Origin: JB111 sp052093225
Lineage (GTDB): Bacteria; Actinomycetota; Actinomycetes; Actinomycetales; Actinomycetaceae
Direction of reading: 5' to 3'
DNA: 64,000 bases
Assembly (NCBI GenBank): GCA_052093225.1
Contig: JBQDDG010000003.1
Location: 40,005-104,004, forward strand
Shown here: positions 1 through 8,766 of the stretch, piece by piece
Layout of the letters: each line of letters opens with the position of its first letter
Position numbering within the stretch: the first letter of the stretch is position 1
Position numbers and translations under genes: made by a program
The notes under the pieces: generated by a model
Databases searched by the model: none
What the model was told of the DNA's origin: nothing
Seen by the model: only the letters and a program-made list of their open reading frames with translations

Positions 1-1614
1 GTCACCGAGCTGGAGAAGGCGAGCATCCGGGTCGAGCGGGCCCGCAAGGACGCGGAGAAGGCCGGCACACACGAGTCGGACCTGCGTGGACGCTGGCGCT
101 CCGAGGTCGCCGGCCACCTCGCCACCGAGCTCGACGCCGACACGCCGTGCCCGGTCTGCGGTTCCACCGAGCACCCGGACAAGGCCCCCCTCGGCGGCGA
201 GCCGGTCAGCGACGACGACCTCACTGCCACCGAGACCGCACGCCAGGCCGCGGACGCGGCCCTCGCGGAGGCCTCGGGCGCGCGCACCCGCGCCGAGGAG
301 CAGCTCGCCGCGGCACGCGAGGCTGCGGGCGGCCTGTCCCTCACGGATGCCGGCAAGGCCGTGGAGACCGCGCGCGCAGCCGTCGTCGCGGCCGAGGCCC
401 AGGTCGCAGAGGCGGCGCGCCTCGAGGCGGCGATCACCAGGCACGACGCCGGAGCGAAGGAGGCCACCGAGGCCCAGTCGGCCGACGAATCAAGGCGCGC
501 ATCGCTCGCGGCGACGCTCGACTCGGCGCGGACGGCACTCGAGTCCGACGAACAGAAGGTCCAGGCTGCTCGGGCCGGCCACGCGAGCGTCGCGGACCGG
601 GCCGGGGCCCTGACCGCGCGGGCGGAACGCGCACGGATCCTCGCCCACGCGGTGCGCGACCTCCTCGACCGGACCCGCACCGCGCGGGAGGCGGCCTCCG
701 AGGCGGAGCAGGTCCTTGCCGCCTCCAGCCTGTCGGACGCCGCCGCTGCCCGGGCCGCCAGGCTCCCTGACGCCGAACGCACGGCCACCGAGCGACGGGT
801 CCAGGAGCACGCCTCTTCGACCGCGCGGGTGACCGCGGGCCTCGCCGAGGATGAGATCGCCGCGCTCACGGGGACCGAGGTGTCCGACCTCGACGGTGCC
901 CGTACGCGGAGGGAGGCTGCTGCGGCCGCTCTTGAGGCCGCGAGTGCCGCACACTCCGGGGCCGGACGCACGCTCGAGGACACGACCTCGGCCATCGAGC
1001 GGCTGCGCGACCAGCTGCGCAAGTACGCCGCCCGTGCGGCGGCCGACGCGCCGCGGATCCGCCTCGCGGACCTCGCCTCGGGCCGGGAGTCCCGGACGAG
1101 CATCACGCTCGCCACCTACGTCCTCGTCCGACGGTTCGAGGAGGTCCTCGCGGCCGCGAACGAGCGCCTCACCGCGATGTCGACGGGCCGGTACGCGCTC
1201 GAACGCACCGACGAGAAGGAGGCCGGGCAGCGCGCCCGCGCTGTCGGCCTCGGCCTGCGCGTGCTCGACACACACACCGATGCGCCCCGCGACCCCCGCA
1301 CGCTCTCGGGCGGGGAGACGTTCTACGTCTCGCTGTCGCTCGCGCTCGGGCTCGCCGACGTCGTCAGCGCGGAGTCCGGCGGGATCGAGCTCGGCACGCT
1401 GTTCGTCGACGAGGGCTTCGGCACGCTCGACCCCGAGACGCTCGACGCCGTGATGAACGAGCTCGGCGCGCTACGCGACTCGGGCCGGACCGTCGGGCTC
1501 ATCAGCCACGTCGGCGAGATGAAGCAGCGCATCCCGGACCAGGTCAACGTCCGGCACTGCCGAGACGGCCGCGGCTCGACGCTCTCGGTGCGCGCGGAGA
1601 GCTCACCCGTGTGA
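1..1614 (+). CDS. sbcC: Exonuclease subunit SbcC, C-terminal part (5' truncated by window edge)
   Basis: SMC/Rad50-like ATPase that works with SbcD to cut hairpins and protein-blocked DNA ends. The frame is open from base 1, so the start lies upstream; 537 codons are visible. The zinc-hook CPVCG (Cys50 and Cys53 of the visible part) lies at the tip of the coiled coil, followed by a long Ala/Glu/Arg-rich coiled coil. The C-terminal ATPase lobe has the ABC signature LSGGE (from visible residue 435) and a Walker B/D-loop FVDEGFGTLD near residue 470. The hook plus signature order is diagnostic of SbcC/Rad50; SbcD is presumably just upstream. Ends with TGA and is convergent with the DUF6912 gene after about 50 bp. 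Confidence 0.95.
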   Translation, partial: VTELEKASIRVERARKDAEKAGTHESDLRGRWRSEVAGHLATELDADTPCPVCGSTEHPDKAPLGGEPVSDDDLTATETARQAADAALAEASGARTRAEEQLAAAREAAGGLSLTDAGKAVETARAAVVAAEAQVAEAARLEAAITRHDAGAKEATEAQSADESRRASLAATLDSARTALESDEQKVQAARAGHASVADRAGALTARAERARILAHAVRDLLDRTRTAREAASEAEQVLAASSLSDAAAARAARLPDAERTATERRVQEHASSTARVTAGLAEDEIAALTGTEVSDLDGARTRREAAAAALEAASAAHSGAGRTLEDTTSAIERLRDQLRKYAARAAADAPRIRLADLASGRESRTSITLATYVLVRRFEEVLAAANERLTAMSTGRYALERTDEKEAGQRARAVGLGLRVLDTHTDAPRDPRTLSGGETFYVSLSLALGLADVVSAESGGIELGTLFVDEGFGTLDPETLDAVMNELGALRDSGRTVGLISHVGEMKQRIPDQVNVRHCRDGRGSTLSVRAESSPV

Positions 1615-1663
1615 CAGCAGTCAGAGGCGGCGCACGACGCACGGCGCCGAGTGTGGTGGCCTG

Positions 1664-2119
1664 TCAGCCGAGCCGGTCGGCGAGGTCGGCGCGCTCGCCG
1701 GGGCCGAACCACAGCAGGTCGAGCTCGGCGACGCGTTCGAAGGCGTCGTCGTCGCCACCGGCTGCTCGCCTCACCTCCTCCTCCGCCGACTCCTCGTCGA
1801 CGTGGATGGCCGCCACCTCGTCCCACTCCACCGGCGCGTCGAGCCGGACGAAGCTCGGGAGGTCCCCGTCCTCCGGCGTGACCGTCCCGCCCGGGACATC
1901 GGCGGCAAGGACGACGCGAAGTGCCCGTCCGACGTCGGCCCCTCGATCCGCGTGGAGACGGACCGAGTCGTCGGCGGCGGCGAGGAAGGCGATGACCTCG
2001 AGCCCCTCCTCGTCCTCGTCCGGAACGGCCGCCATGAGGTCGGACGTCACGGCGTGGGCGTGGGTAGCGGCGGGGGCCGAGGCGAGCTCGTCGGGCGTGG
2101 CCGGGAGGTAGATGCGCAC
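1664..2119 (-). CDS. DUF6912 family protein
   Basis: Small acidic protein (151 residues from this start) beginning MRIYLPATPDEL-like and resembling the actinobacterial DUF6912 family, of unknown function. An in-frame GTG at 2140 would add seven residues (MDEDDRG); 2119 is preferred because family members begin at the RIYLPA strand, but neither start has a strong ribosome binding site. No signal peptide or membrane segment. It starts shortly after the stop of the CpaE-like ATPase, so probably belongs to the same transcript (SAF protein, ATPase, DUF6912). The family name is from memory of the N-terminal pattern. Confidence 0.7.
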   Translation of the reverse strand: MRIYLPATPDELASAPAATHAHAVTSDLMAAVPDEDEEGLEVIAFLAAADDSVRLHADRGADVGRALRVVLAADVPGGTVTPEDGDLPSFVRLDAPVEWDEVAAIHVDEESAEEEVRRAAGGDDDAFERVAELDLLWFGPGERADLADRLG

Positions 2120-2146
2120 GCCTCGATCATCCTCGTCCACGACGGA

Positions 2147-4162
2147 TCATGCTCGTGCGCCGCGCCGCCACCAGCGCCGCCGCGCGGTCCCGGCCTCCGG
2201 CAGGTCGAGCAGCCGGTGGGCAAGGTCCTGCACCGCCCGACGCGCACCTGAGCCCTGCGCGCTCTCGCGCCAGGTGGTGCCACCGAGAAGTGCAGCGTCC
2301 GCGGTCGCGGCGTCGTGGGGGACGAGGACGGCGTCCTCGGTGCCCGCGTACCTGAAGAGCGCCTCGCGCACGGCGAGCGCCGGGTCCGGTCCCGCCGCGG
2401 CCCGTCGGACCCGGTTGACGACGACGGTCCGGCCCGCCTGCTCGGCCAGGCCCCGTTCGCGCGCCTCGGTGAGGGTGAGGACGAGGCGCCGCATCCCGAC
2501 CGGGTCCGCCGCGCCGACGACCACGACCTCGTCGGCCGCAGCCAGGGCGGAGAGCGTGGCCTGGTGGCGGGCAGGACCGAAGTCGCCGCCGTCGTTCTCC
2601 TCGGCGCCCGCGCCGACGTCGACCACCACCACCCGCGCGACCTCCCGCAGCACCTCCCACACCGATTCCAGGGACACGTCCTCGAGCTCGCGCCAGCGGT
2701 CGGGGCGCGTGAGGCCCGTGACGGCGCTGAGGTCGTCCGCGACCGGGGCAAGCGCGGACCGGGCGGCGGCCGCGTCGAGCCGGCCATGCATGGCCATGCG
2801 CGTGACGGCGGCGATCGAGGAGATGTCGTCCGTCAGGCCGAGCACCTGGGCGAGGGACGGCGCCTCCGTGTCGGCGTCGACCAGCACCGTGGACATGCCG
2901 CCGGCGGCGGCCTCGGCGGCCAGGTTGACGGCGATCGTCGTCCGGCCGGGCGCTCCCCGGGTCCCCCACACGACGACGACCCGCCCGGGCTCCTCGCTCT
3001 CGACCGGTACTTCTGATGGCACGAAGGGCGAATCGACCAACTCCTCCGGCGTGCTCGTCGTCGCGTCCTGAAGTACGTCCGCGCCCGCACCCGCGCCTGA
3101 GGAGAGCCACCAGGGCACCTCCGAGATGACGGCTTCCGTACCGGCCCCGTCACTGTCCCTCTCCGTGGAAGTCGGCTGGCTGCTGCCCGTCGGCGTCGCC
3201 TGGTCGCAGCCCTCCGGCGCCCCCTGGTCGGCGCCCTCCGGCGTCACCTTGCCGCTGTCCTCCGCGCTGCGACGGTGGATGTCTCTGCGGGTGCGCGGCC
3301 GGGACGGTCCTCCGTCGCCAGCCTTGCCACCGTCGCCAGCCGTGCCACCGTCGCCAGCCACACCGCCGGCGCCCGCCGCACCGTGACCGGACGATGAGCC
3401 GTGACCGGACCACGGACCTGCCGCCGGGTCCGGAGCACCAGGCAGCGAACGACCTGCGCCCCCGGCGTCGTCCGGCCCCGACAGCGCGCTGATCCACGCC
3501 ACGGGGACGACGTCGGGCACCACGGGTTCACCAGGCGCGCCCATCTTGCTGGCGTCGGCGTCGAGATCGGCGTTGGCTTTGGCGTTGGCACTGGCGATCG
3601 AGTTCGCGACGGCGCCGTCGGCGAACGTCCCCGCACCATCCGAACCGCCCGCATCATCCGAACCGCCCGCACCACCAGCAGATCGCCCGGTCGACCGCCC
3701 GGCAGATCGCCCGGGCTCCCGGCCGGTCAGCCCCGACCCGGGCTCGTCCTCGGCGGACCGGTCCCCGGCGGACCCGTCGGCCGCCGCTCGGGCCGACGAG
3801 CTCGCCCCGACCCGTTCACCGCGCGCAAGCGCGATGGCCATCGCGGCCACCGTCTCCGGCGTGTCGGACTCGGTCGCCGTCCCGTGCGCACCGAGACGGT
3901 CCAGCCTCGCTGCGTCGGCGGTCGGCCCGACGAGCAGCACCTTGGCGCCCGCCGCGACCAGACGCCCCACCGACGCCCGGTCCACCCCGAGCATCTGGCT
4001 GCTGAGCACGGCCACGCTGCCGATCCCTGCGGCGACCCCGCCCAGCAGCTCGGTGAGGTCGGCGCACCGGCGCACCACCCGCGCCCCGGACCCGGGCGCG
4101 TCGACGACCCGGACGACCTCGGCCTCGTCGTCCGTGAGAGCGAGCAAGATCCCGTGGCTCAC
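2147..4162 (-). CDS. CpaE-like P-loop ATPase (Flp/Tad type)
   Basis: 671-residue MinD/ParA-superfamily ATPase of the CpaE type, which in Flp/Tad systems helps localise pilus assembly. Residues 1-125 look like a receiver-like/Rossmann lobe, about 125-385 are a low-complexity Ala/Gly/Ser/Asp linker (including ANAKANADLDADASK), and the ATPase domain starts near residue 390. Its Walker A is GTRGAPGRTT, so the signature Lys and the P-loop Lys of KGGxGKTT are both replaced; VVVDVGAG and VVVVGAADP strands follow. The GTG start at 4162 overlaps the upstream stop as GTGA, and the in-frame codons upstream of it are Arg-rich shadow sequence. No pilin, TadA or TadBC genes are in view, so a pilus role is inferred only. 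Confidence 0.8.
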   Translation of the reverse strand: MSHGILLALTDDEAEVVRVVDAPGSGARVVRRCADLTELLGGVAAGIGSVAVLSSQMLGVDRASVGRLVAAGAKVLLVGPTADAARLDRLGAHGTATESDTPETVAAMAIALARGERVGASSSARAAADGSAGDRSAEDEPGSGLTGREPGRSAGRSTGRSAGGAGGSDDAGGSDGAGTFADGAVANSIASANAKANADLDADASKMGAPGEPVVPDVVPVAWISALSGPDDAGGAGRSLPGAPDPAAGPWSGHGSSSGHGAAGAGGVAGDGGTAGDGGKAGDGGPSRPRTRRDIHRRSAEDSGKVTPEGADQGAPEGCDQATPTGSSQPTSTERDSDGAGTEAVISEVPWWLSSGAGAGADVLQDATTSTPEELVDSPFVPSEVPVESEEPGRVVVVWGTRGAPGRTTIAVNLAAEAAAGGMSTVLVDADTEAPSLAQVLGLTDDISSIAAVTRMAMHGRLDAAAARSALAPVADDLSAVTGLTRPDRWRELEDVSLESVWEVLREVARVVVVDVGAGAEENDGGDFGPARHQATLSALAAADEVVVVGAADPVGMRRLVLTLTEARERGLAEQAGRTVVVNRVRRAAAGPDPALAVREALFRYAGTEDAVLVPHDAATADAALLGGTTWRESAQGSGARRAVQDLAHRLLDLPEAGTARRRWWRRGARA

Positions 4163-4818
4163 TGCTCCCCCACCGGCACGGAATGGTGCGGCACGACGGT
4201 GAGCTCCTCGCCCGCGGCCACGGCACCGAGGACGTCCTCGACGAGCTCCGCCGGCACGAGCAGCTCGACGCTCGCCCCACCCGAGGCGGCGAACACGCCG
4301 TCGTCGGTACCGATCTGCGCGACCAGGACCTCCGGCGCGAGGACGACCGGCGGGGGCACGTCCTCGGACCGGTCCCCGACGGCCGTGCGCGGGGCGCGCC
4401 ACAGGTCGACCGTCGACCCGGCACCGAGCCCGGACGGAAGCGCGGCGTCGACCGGGACGACGACGGGCCGCACGTCCTGCTCCGTCGCCACACCGGTCGC
4501 CGCCACGGGCACGAGCTCACCGGCACCGACGAGACGCGTGGCCACGAGGTCCGCAGGAAGGTCGTCGTCCGCGAGCAGGTAGTGGTCCCCCGCCGCACCG
4601 ACGTTGACCTCGAGGACCTCCAGCCCGGCGTCGGCGAGCCGCTCGCCGGGCGTGACAACTTCGGTCGCCGACCACACCTCGGTGGTGCCTGAGGCCTGGT
4701 CGACCGCCCACGCGCCCACCCCGACCGAGGCCGCGACCAGCAGGACCCCCACGCCCAGGCGTGGGTCGCGCCAGCCCGGGCGACGCATCCGTCGCGCCGT
4801 CGCCGCGTTCTCCGTCAT
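4159..4818 (-). CDS. SAF-domain membrane protein (CpaB/RcpC-like)
   Basis: 219-residue protein with a short basic N-terminus, one membrane segment (about residues 20-39) and an extracytoplasmic SAF/beta-clip domain, as in CpaB/RcpC of Flp pilus systems. The ATG at 4818 is preceded by a strong ribosome binding site (GGGGGAG, 6 nt spacing). It overlaps the CpaE-like gene by 4 bp, so the two are translationally coupled. SAF plus CpaE without other pilus genes recurs in Micrococcales and its function is unclear. Confidence 0.82.
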   Translation of the reverse strand: MTENAATARRMRRPGWRDPRLGVGVLLVAASVGVGAWAVDQASGTTEVWSATEVVTPGERLADAGLEVLEVNVGAAGDHYLLADDDLPADLVATRLVGAGELVPVAATGVATEQDVRPVVVPVDAALPSGLGAGSTVDLWRAPRTAVGDRSEDVPPPVVLAPEVLVAQIGTDDGVFAASGGASVELLVPAELVEDVLGAVAAGEELTVVPHHSVPVGEQ

Positions 4819-4962
4819 ACAAGCTCCCCCTTGCTCGTCGACCGTTCAGGTCATCGTCCTCGTCCGCCGCGCACCGCGTGGCACGCCTCCACAGGTCGGC
4901 CGCCACGGCACCCGCGCGGCCCCCTCGTCCACAACGTCCACGCCTTACGCCCGCCGTGCGGC

Positions 4963-4977
4963 GATAATGGGGACGTG
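4963..4977 (+). promoter_or_regulatory. -10 box and leaderless start of the HTH gene
   Basis: GATAAT at 4963-4968 is a good -10 element whose expected transcription start coincides with the GTG at 4975. No Shine-Dalgarno lies between, so the mRNA is probably leaderless. No convincing -35 box. Confidence 0.5.
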
Positions 4978-5205
4978 CCCCGCTTCTTCACCATCGCCGA
5001 CGTCGCCGAGCAGCTGAACCTCTCGGTCTCGCAGGTCCGCGCCCTGCTCAAGAGCAAGGAGCTCGTGGGGGTCCAGATCGGCGGCAAGGGGCTGTGGCGC
5101 ATCGAGGACGTCCAGCTCGAGGCGTACATCGCCCGCCTGTACGAGCAGGCCGCCGAGGCGCCGGCGGAGAGCTCTGCCGAGGAGTCCACCGAGCTCGGTC
5201 GCTGA
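4975..5205 (+). CDS. Helix-turn-helix (excisionase/MerR-like) protein
   Basis: 76-residue protein with one winged-helix/excisionase-type DNA-binding domain (about residues 4-52: FTIADVAEQLNLSVSQVRALL, then GKGLWRIEDVQLEAYI) and an acidic Ala/Glu tail. Length and motif match small actinobacterial HTH proteins of unknown target. The GTG at 4975 is chosen because the HTH begins directly after it and a -10 box sits 6 nt upstream; in-frame codons further upstream are not conserved-looking. Convergent with the next gene (34 bp apart). Confidence 0.85.
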   Translation: MPRFFTIADVAEQLNLSVSQVRALLKSKELVGVQIGGKGLWRIEDVQLEAYIARLYEQAAEAPAESSAEESTELGR

Positions 5206-5239
5206 CGCCGGCCCCAGGGGCTCGCCCCGCGCGTCGCCG

Positions 5240-5755
5240 TCATGCCGTCCGCACCACGCGGACGGCCGCGAGCGCGACAGCGACCACCTGGTTCCCGGGG
5301 TCGACGCGGAGATCCAGATGGTCGGCGCCGATCCGCAGGAGCCGCCCCGTGCGCCCACCGGCGGCGTCATCGATCCTCACGGGACCGCCGGCGCGGGCGA
5401 TGCGGCGCAGCGCCGCGGCGAAGGAGTGCCGGGCGACCACCGGTGACGGGTCTCCGGCCGTCCGCCCGAGGCCGCGCACGAGGACGACGGCATGGGCGGG
5501 AACGAGCGAGCGACGCCGGCCGTCCGCGAGAAGCAACCAGTGCGCGTTGGCGTCGAGGAGCTGTCCTGCGACGTCGTCGCCGCCGGCCACGGTGAGGGCG
5601 ACGTCGCCACCGACGAGCGCGCGCCAGCGGTCGACGAGAGTGCGGGTCGCTGCCTCGGCCTCGACGAGCTCGCTCGCCTCAAAGAGCTGTTCGGCGCGCT
5701 GCGCCGCCTCGAACTCACCGCTGAGATCGGCGAGAAGCAGTTCCTCCCAGGCCAC
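5240..5755 (-). CDS. Hypothetical actinobacterial protein
   Basis: 171 residues from this start, beginning MAWEELLLADLSGEFEAA. An N-terminal Ala/Glu-rich helical part (about residues 1-45) precedes a beta-rich part with VALTVAGGDDVAGQLLDANAHWLLL, resembling a small barrel. It matches a pattern known from uncharacterised Micrococcales proteins that start MRWE-L; no function is known. An in-frame GTG/ATG upstream (to 5812) would add 19 residues, but the family pattern starts here and a TACCGT -10-like box ends 5 nt before this GTG. No signal peptide or membrane segment. Confidence 0.65.
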   Translation of the reverse strand: MAWEELLLADLSGEFEAAQRAEQLFEASELVEAEAATRTLVDRWRALVGGDVALTVAGGDDVAGQLLDANAHWLLLADGRRRSLVPAHAVVLVRGLGRTAGDPSPVVARHSFAAALRRIARAGGPVRIDDAAGGRTGRLLRIGADHLDLRVDPGNQVVAVALAAVRVVRTA

Positions 5756-5941
5756 CGGATCACGGTAGGCCGAACCTGTGGCGCGCGCGGCCGTTCCGGC
5801 CTCCGATCTCACCGCCGCGCCGACGACACGCCGAGACGGTTGCGCACTTCCTCACACCTGTGCCAACGTAACCGCATCACTCATTACAAACCAGCACGAA
5901 CCAGCACGCACGGTTCGCTGGGCGCGGCCACGGGGGCAGGC

Positions 5942-7354
5942 ATGACGACGACGAACAGCACCACCGGCACGAGGTCGCCGAGCGCGCCGAGACCGGCGGC
6001 AGGGGGCGTCGGGGGCGGTCGACGCGGCGCCGGCGCAGTCCTGCTCCTCCTCACCCTCGCGGTCGGGGCCGTCCTCGCCCGGAACCTCGGCCTCTCCGCC
6101 TGGCACACCGCGGCGGATCTGGCCGGGCGGCCGCTCGTCGGGCCGGACCAACTGCCGGAGATCGTCGCCGTCCCACTGCTGGGGCTCGGAGCGCTCGCCG
6201 CGGCCTGGTACGCGCTCACGGCGCTCGCGGGACTGGCGCTCGCACTCACGCCTCGGCTCAGCTCCCTGCACGCTCCTCGCGCCCGACTGACCGACGCCGT
6301 CGCAAGGCACGGCGCTCCCGTCATCCGACGCGTGGCCACGGCGGGAATCGCCGCCGGCATCTCCGTCGGGATCGTCGCAGGCCCCGCCTCCGCAACCCTC
6401 CCGCAGGTACCCGACGACCCTGGCCCGCCGCCCGTCTCCGGCGAGCTGCTGCCCGTGCGCGGGACGGACCTCCCGGTCGTGCCGGGGATCGGTCCGGTGC
6501 TGGAACCGGCCTCGGTCCGCGCCGTGCCCGACGACGGCGGTACTCCCGCCGCGTCCGAACCCACCTCAACGGCCGGTCGGCCCGGCACGCAGACGCCGGG
6601 GGCCGCCACGCCGCCTCCACCGGACACCCCGGGCGAGCACGAGCCGGCACTGCCCGAGGTCCCGGTGATCCCCGGTGCAGGGGCGGCAGACACCGAGGGG
6701 TCGGGGGCGCAGGGACAGGACGACCGCAGCGCTCCCGACGCCACGGGAGGTGCGGCCGATACCGCCGATCCCGCCGACGCGGCCGATACCGCCGATGCCG
6801 CCGACGCCGCCGACGCCGCCGACGCCGCCGATGCCGCCGACGCGGCCGAGACACCTACCGACGACGGCAGCACCACGTCCGGCGCAGAGTCCGACGCCGA
6901 ACCCGCCACCGGTGCCGCTGGACCAGCCGACCCGGCTGACCCGACAGACCCGATAGGCCCGACAGACCACCAGTCCGGCCCACAGGGCGACCAGCCGTCG
7001 GACGGCTCGAGCACTTCGGCTCCCGCCGGCCACGTCGCAGTTCCGGGCGACTCCCTGTGGTCGATCGCCGCTGCCCACCTCGGCGAGGGAGCGAGCGCCG
7101 CCGACATCGCCGCGGAATGGCCGCGCTGGTACGAGGCGAACTCAGACGTGATCGGCACGGACCCCGACCTGGTCCGGATCGGCGCCGAGCTCACCGCCCC
7201 CGCCGACACCGACAGCGCCGGCACCGGCGTCGACGTCGACGTCGACGTCGACGTCGACGTCGACGCGAGCGTGCCGAGCGAGACGACGAACGACACCACC
7301 ACCGACACGAACACCGACACGAGAACCAACATGACGACCGAGGAGAACCGATGA
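5942..7354 (+). CDS. LysM-domain membrane protein
   Basis: 470-residue protein with two N-terminal hydrophobic segments (about residues 25-50 and 75-105) and a third near 130-150. A long Pro/Ala/Asp-rich extracytoplasmic linker follows, then a LysM domain near residues 362-420 (VPGDSLWSIAAAHLGEG...WYEANSDVIG), the peptidoglycan-binding fold. The linker holds an (Ala-Asp-Ala) repeat tract and a (Val-Asp)6 tract. The ATG at 5942 follows a GGGGGCAGG stretch, and the membrane segments begin soon after it. Its stop overlaps the start of the Rv3235-family gene (ATGA), so the two are co-translated. Likely a wall-anchored membrane protein. Confidence 0.85.
   Translation: MTTTNSTTGTRSPSAPRPAAGGVGGGRRGAGAVLLLLTLAVGAVLARNLGLSAWHTAADLAGRPLVGPDQLPEIVAVPLLGLGALAAAWYALTALAGLALALTPRLSSLHAPRARLTDAVARHGAPVIRRVATAGIAAGISVGIVAGPASATLPQVPDDPGPPPVSGELLPVRGTDLPVVPGIGPVLEPASVRAVPDDGGTPAASEPTSTAGRPGTQTPGAATPPPPDTPGEHEPALPEVPVIPGAGAADTEGSGAQGQDDRSAPDATGGAADTADPADAADTADAADAADAADAADAADAAETPTDDGSTTSGAESDAEPATGAAGPADPADPTDPIGPTDHQSGPQGDQPSDGSSTSAPAGHVAVPGDSLWSIAAAHLGEGASAADIAAEWPRWYEANSDVIGTDPDLVRIGAELTAPADTDSAGTGVDVDVDVDVDVDASVPSETTNDTTTDTNTDTRTNMTTEENR
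6760..6848 (+). repeat. Ala-Asp microsatellite in the LysM gene
   Basis: Degenerate GCCGAC/GCCGAT trinucleotide-pair tract encoding repeated Ala-Asp-Ala residues in the linker. In frame, so length change alters only linker length. Confidence 0.8.
7229..7264 (+). repeat. (GTCGAC)6 hexanucleotide repeat
   Basis: Six perfect GTCGAC units encoding (Val-Asp)6 near the C-terminus of the LysM protein. Each unit is palindromic, so the tract can fold back on either strand. Unit length is a multiple of three, so slippage keeps frame. Confidence 0.95.
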
Positions 7355-7929
7355 GCGCCCAGACCACCCACGACGTCGTGCCGGTCCCGCTCCCGAACCG
7401 GCCACGGCTGCGGAAGCTGCCCGACCTGCCGGGCACCGTCAACCGGATCACGCCACGGACGGCACCCGCCGTCGGCCCGGCGATACCCCGCACCTCCGAC
7501 GAGCGCCCCTGGGACCGTGTCCGGTTCACTGCGGAGTCGCGCGCGGGCGCCGAGGTCTTCGACGAGGACGCTCCGCCCCGGCCCGCGACAGAGGGCTCCG
7601 GCCCCGAGGCGGACAGGATCGCGGCCGGGATCGCCCAGCACGCCGTCGAGTCCCTGATGGGCACGCGCTCCCACGCACAGCTCGCCCGGTGGTTGGCGCC
7701 GGCACTGTACGAGGCACTTGCCCGTCGCGTCGGCCTCGCCGCCCGGCTCCAGGGGCGTCCGCAGCGGGCGCTCCACGTGTCGGTCCGCGCGGTCAGCGGC
7801 TGCGCGCCCGTGCCGCACGCCCGGGAGGTGAGCGTCGTCGTCCACGACGGCACCAAGGTCCGCGCTGCCGCAATCCGGCTCGAGACGTTCCGCGGGCGCT
7901 GGCGCGCCGTCGCCCTCGAGATCGGCTGA
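7351..7929 (+). CDS. Rv3235 family protein (DUF6459)
   Basis: 192-residue cytoplasmic protein with a Pro-rich N-terminus and a C-terminal alpha/beta domain (about residues 90-190; RIAAGIAQHAVESLMGTRSHAQLARWL and RALHVSVRAVSGCAPVPHAREVSVVVHD). This matches the actinobacterial Rv3235 family of unknown function, usually found near secA as here. The ATG at 7351 has AGGAG 5 nt upstream and overlaps the LysM stop. Convergent with the FMN reductase gene (43 bp). Confidence 0.85.
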   Translation: MSAQTTHDVVPVPLPNRPRLRKLPDLPGTVNRITPRTAPAVGPAIPRTSDERPWDRVRFTAESRAGAEVFDEDAPPRPATEGSGPEADRIAAGIAQHAVESLMGTRSHAQLARWLAPALYEALARRVGLAARLQGRPQRALHVSVRAVSGCAPVPHAREVSVVVHDGTKVRAAAIRLETFRGRWRAVALEIG

Positions 7930-7972
7930 ACGCCGTCGGCGGAGCGGGGCGACGCCCGGCGTGCGCCCCTGC

Positions 7973-8764
7973 TCAGGCCCCCATCGAGCGGAGCATCGAG
8001 GAGAAGTCGGGGACGTCGTCGAACTCGTCGCCCGCCCGTTTCGGCGGGTTCCCCGCCACCGCGGCGGCCAGCTCGCCACCGGCCCGCCTGATACGCCCCG
8101 GGAGCGACCTCCCGCCGGCGTGACCGTGTCCGTCGGCTCCCCGACCGCCGGGCGCTCCGGCGTCGGACCCGTCTGCGGCCCAGTCGTCCGTGGCCGCGTA
8201 CACCCCGGTCGCCACGTCCCGGCCGCGCAGGTAGGAGATCAGCGGCCGCAGCGCGTAGTCGATCGCGAGCGAGTGCCGCGGGGTCCCGCCGGTCGCACCG
8301 AGCAGGACGGGTGTGCCGTCGATCGCACCCTGGTCGAGGATGTCGAGGAACATCTTCAGCAGCCCGGTGTATGAGCCCGAGTAGACCGGGGACGTCACGA
8401 CGATCCCGTCCGCGGCCGAGACCGCGGACATCGCGTCCTCCAGGGCGCTCGTCCGCACGCCGGTGAGCATCGCGTTGAGGATGTCGTGGGCGTGGTCGCG
8501 CAGGTCGATGGTCGTCAGCTCCGCCTGGACGTCCTGCTCCAGCAGAGCGCCCACGGCGGCCTGGCCGAGCCGGTCGGCCAGCATCTGGGTCGACGACGGC
8601 TGCGAGGTGCCGGCCGAGACCGACACGATCTTCCGGGCAGGACCGCCGGGGACGCCGGGGCCGGCGAGCCCGTCGCCCGCCCAGGCACCGCCGGGGACGC
8701 CGGGACCGGCAAGCCCGTCGCCCGTCCAGTCGCCGTCCGGCAGGTCGAGGTCAGAAAACTCCAC
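7973..8764 (-). CDS. NADPH-dependent FMN reductase (CE1759-like)
   Basis: 263-residue flavodoxin-fold oxidoreductase. The FMN/phosphate-binding start is VSVSAGTSQPSSTQMLADRL (from about residue 47), followed by SPVYSGSYTGLLKMFLDIL and a GATGGTPRHSLAIDYALRPL segment, as in the CE1759 family that supplies reduced FMN to its neighbour. It begins with GTG 2 bp after the monooxygenase stop, so both are one operon. The first ~45 residues are an unusual Gly/Pro/Asp extension with a 15-residue duplication (GDGLAGPGVPGG twice); related proteins usually begin at the first beta strand. Confidence 0.88.
   Translation of the reverse strand: MEFSDLDLPDGDWTGDGLAGPGVPGGAWAGDGLAGPGVPGGPARKIVSVSAGTSQPSSTQMLADRLGQAAVGALLEQDVQAELTTIDLRDHAHDILNAMLTGVRTSALEDAMSAVSAADGIVVTSPVYSGSYTGLLKMFLDILDQGAIDGTPVLLGATGGTPRHSLAIDYALRPLISYLRGRDVATGVYAATDDWAADGSDAGAPGGRGADGHGHAGGRSLPGRIRRAGGELAAAVAGNPPKRAGDEFDDVPDFSSMLRSMGA
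8633..8722 (-). repeat. 45-bp duplication in the FMN reductase N-terminus
   Basis: Two near-identical 45-bp units encode the duplicated GDGLAGPGVPGG segment. In frame; differences are few, suggesting a recent duplication. Confidence 0.8.
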
Positions 8765-8766
8765 GG

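Noticed and set aside
2147..4818. A full Tad/Flp pilus locus
   Set aside because: Only SAF and CpaE-like genes are present; no prepilin, TadA or TadBC genes.
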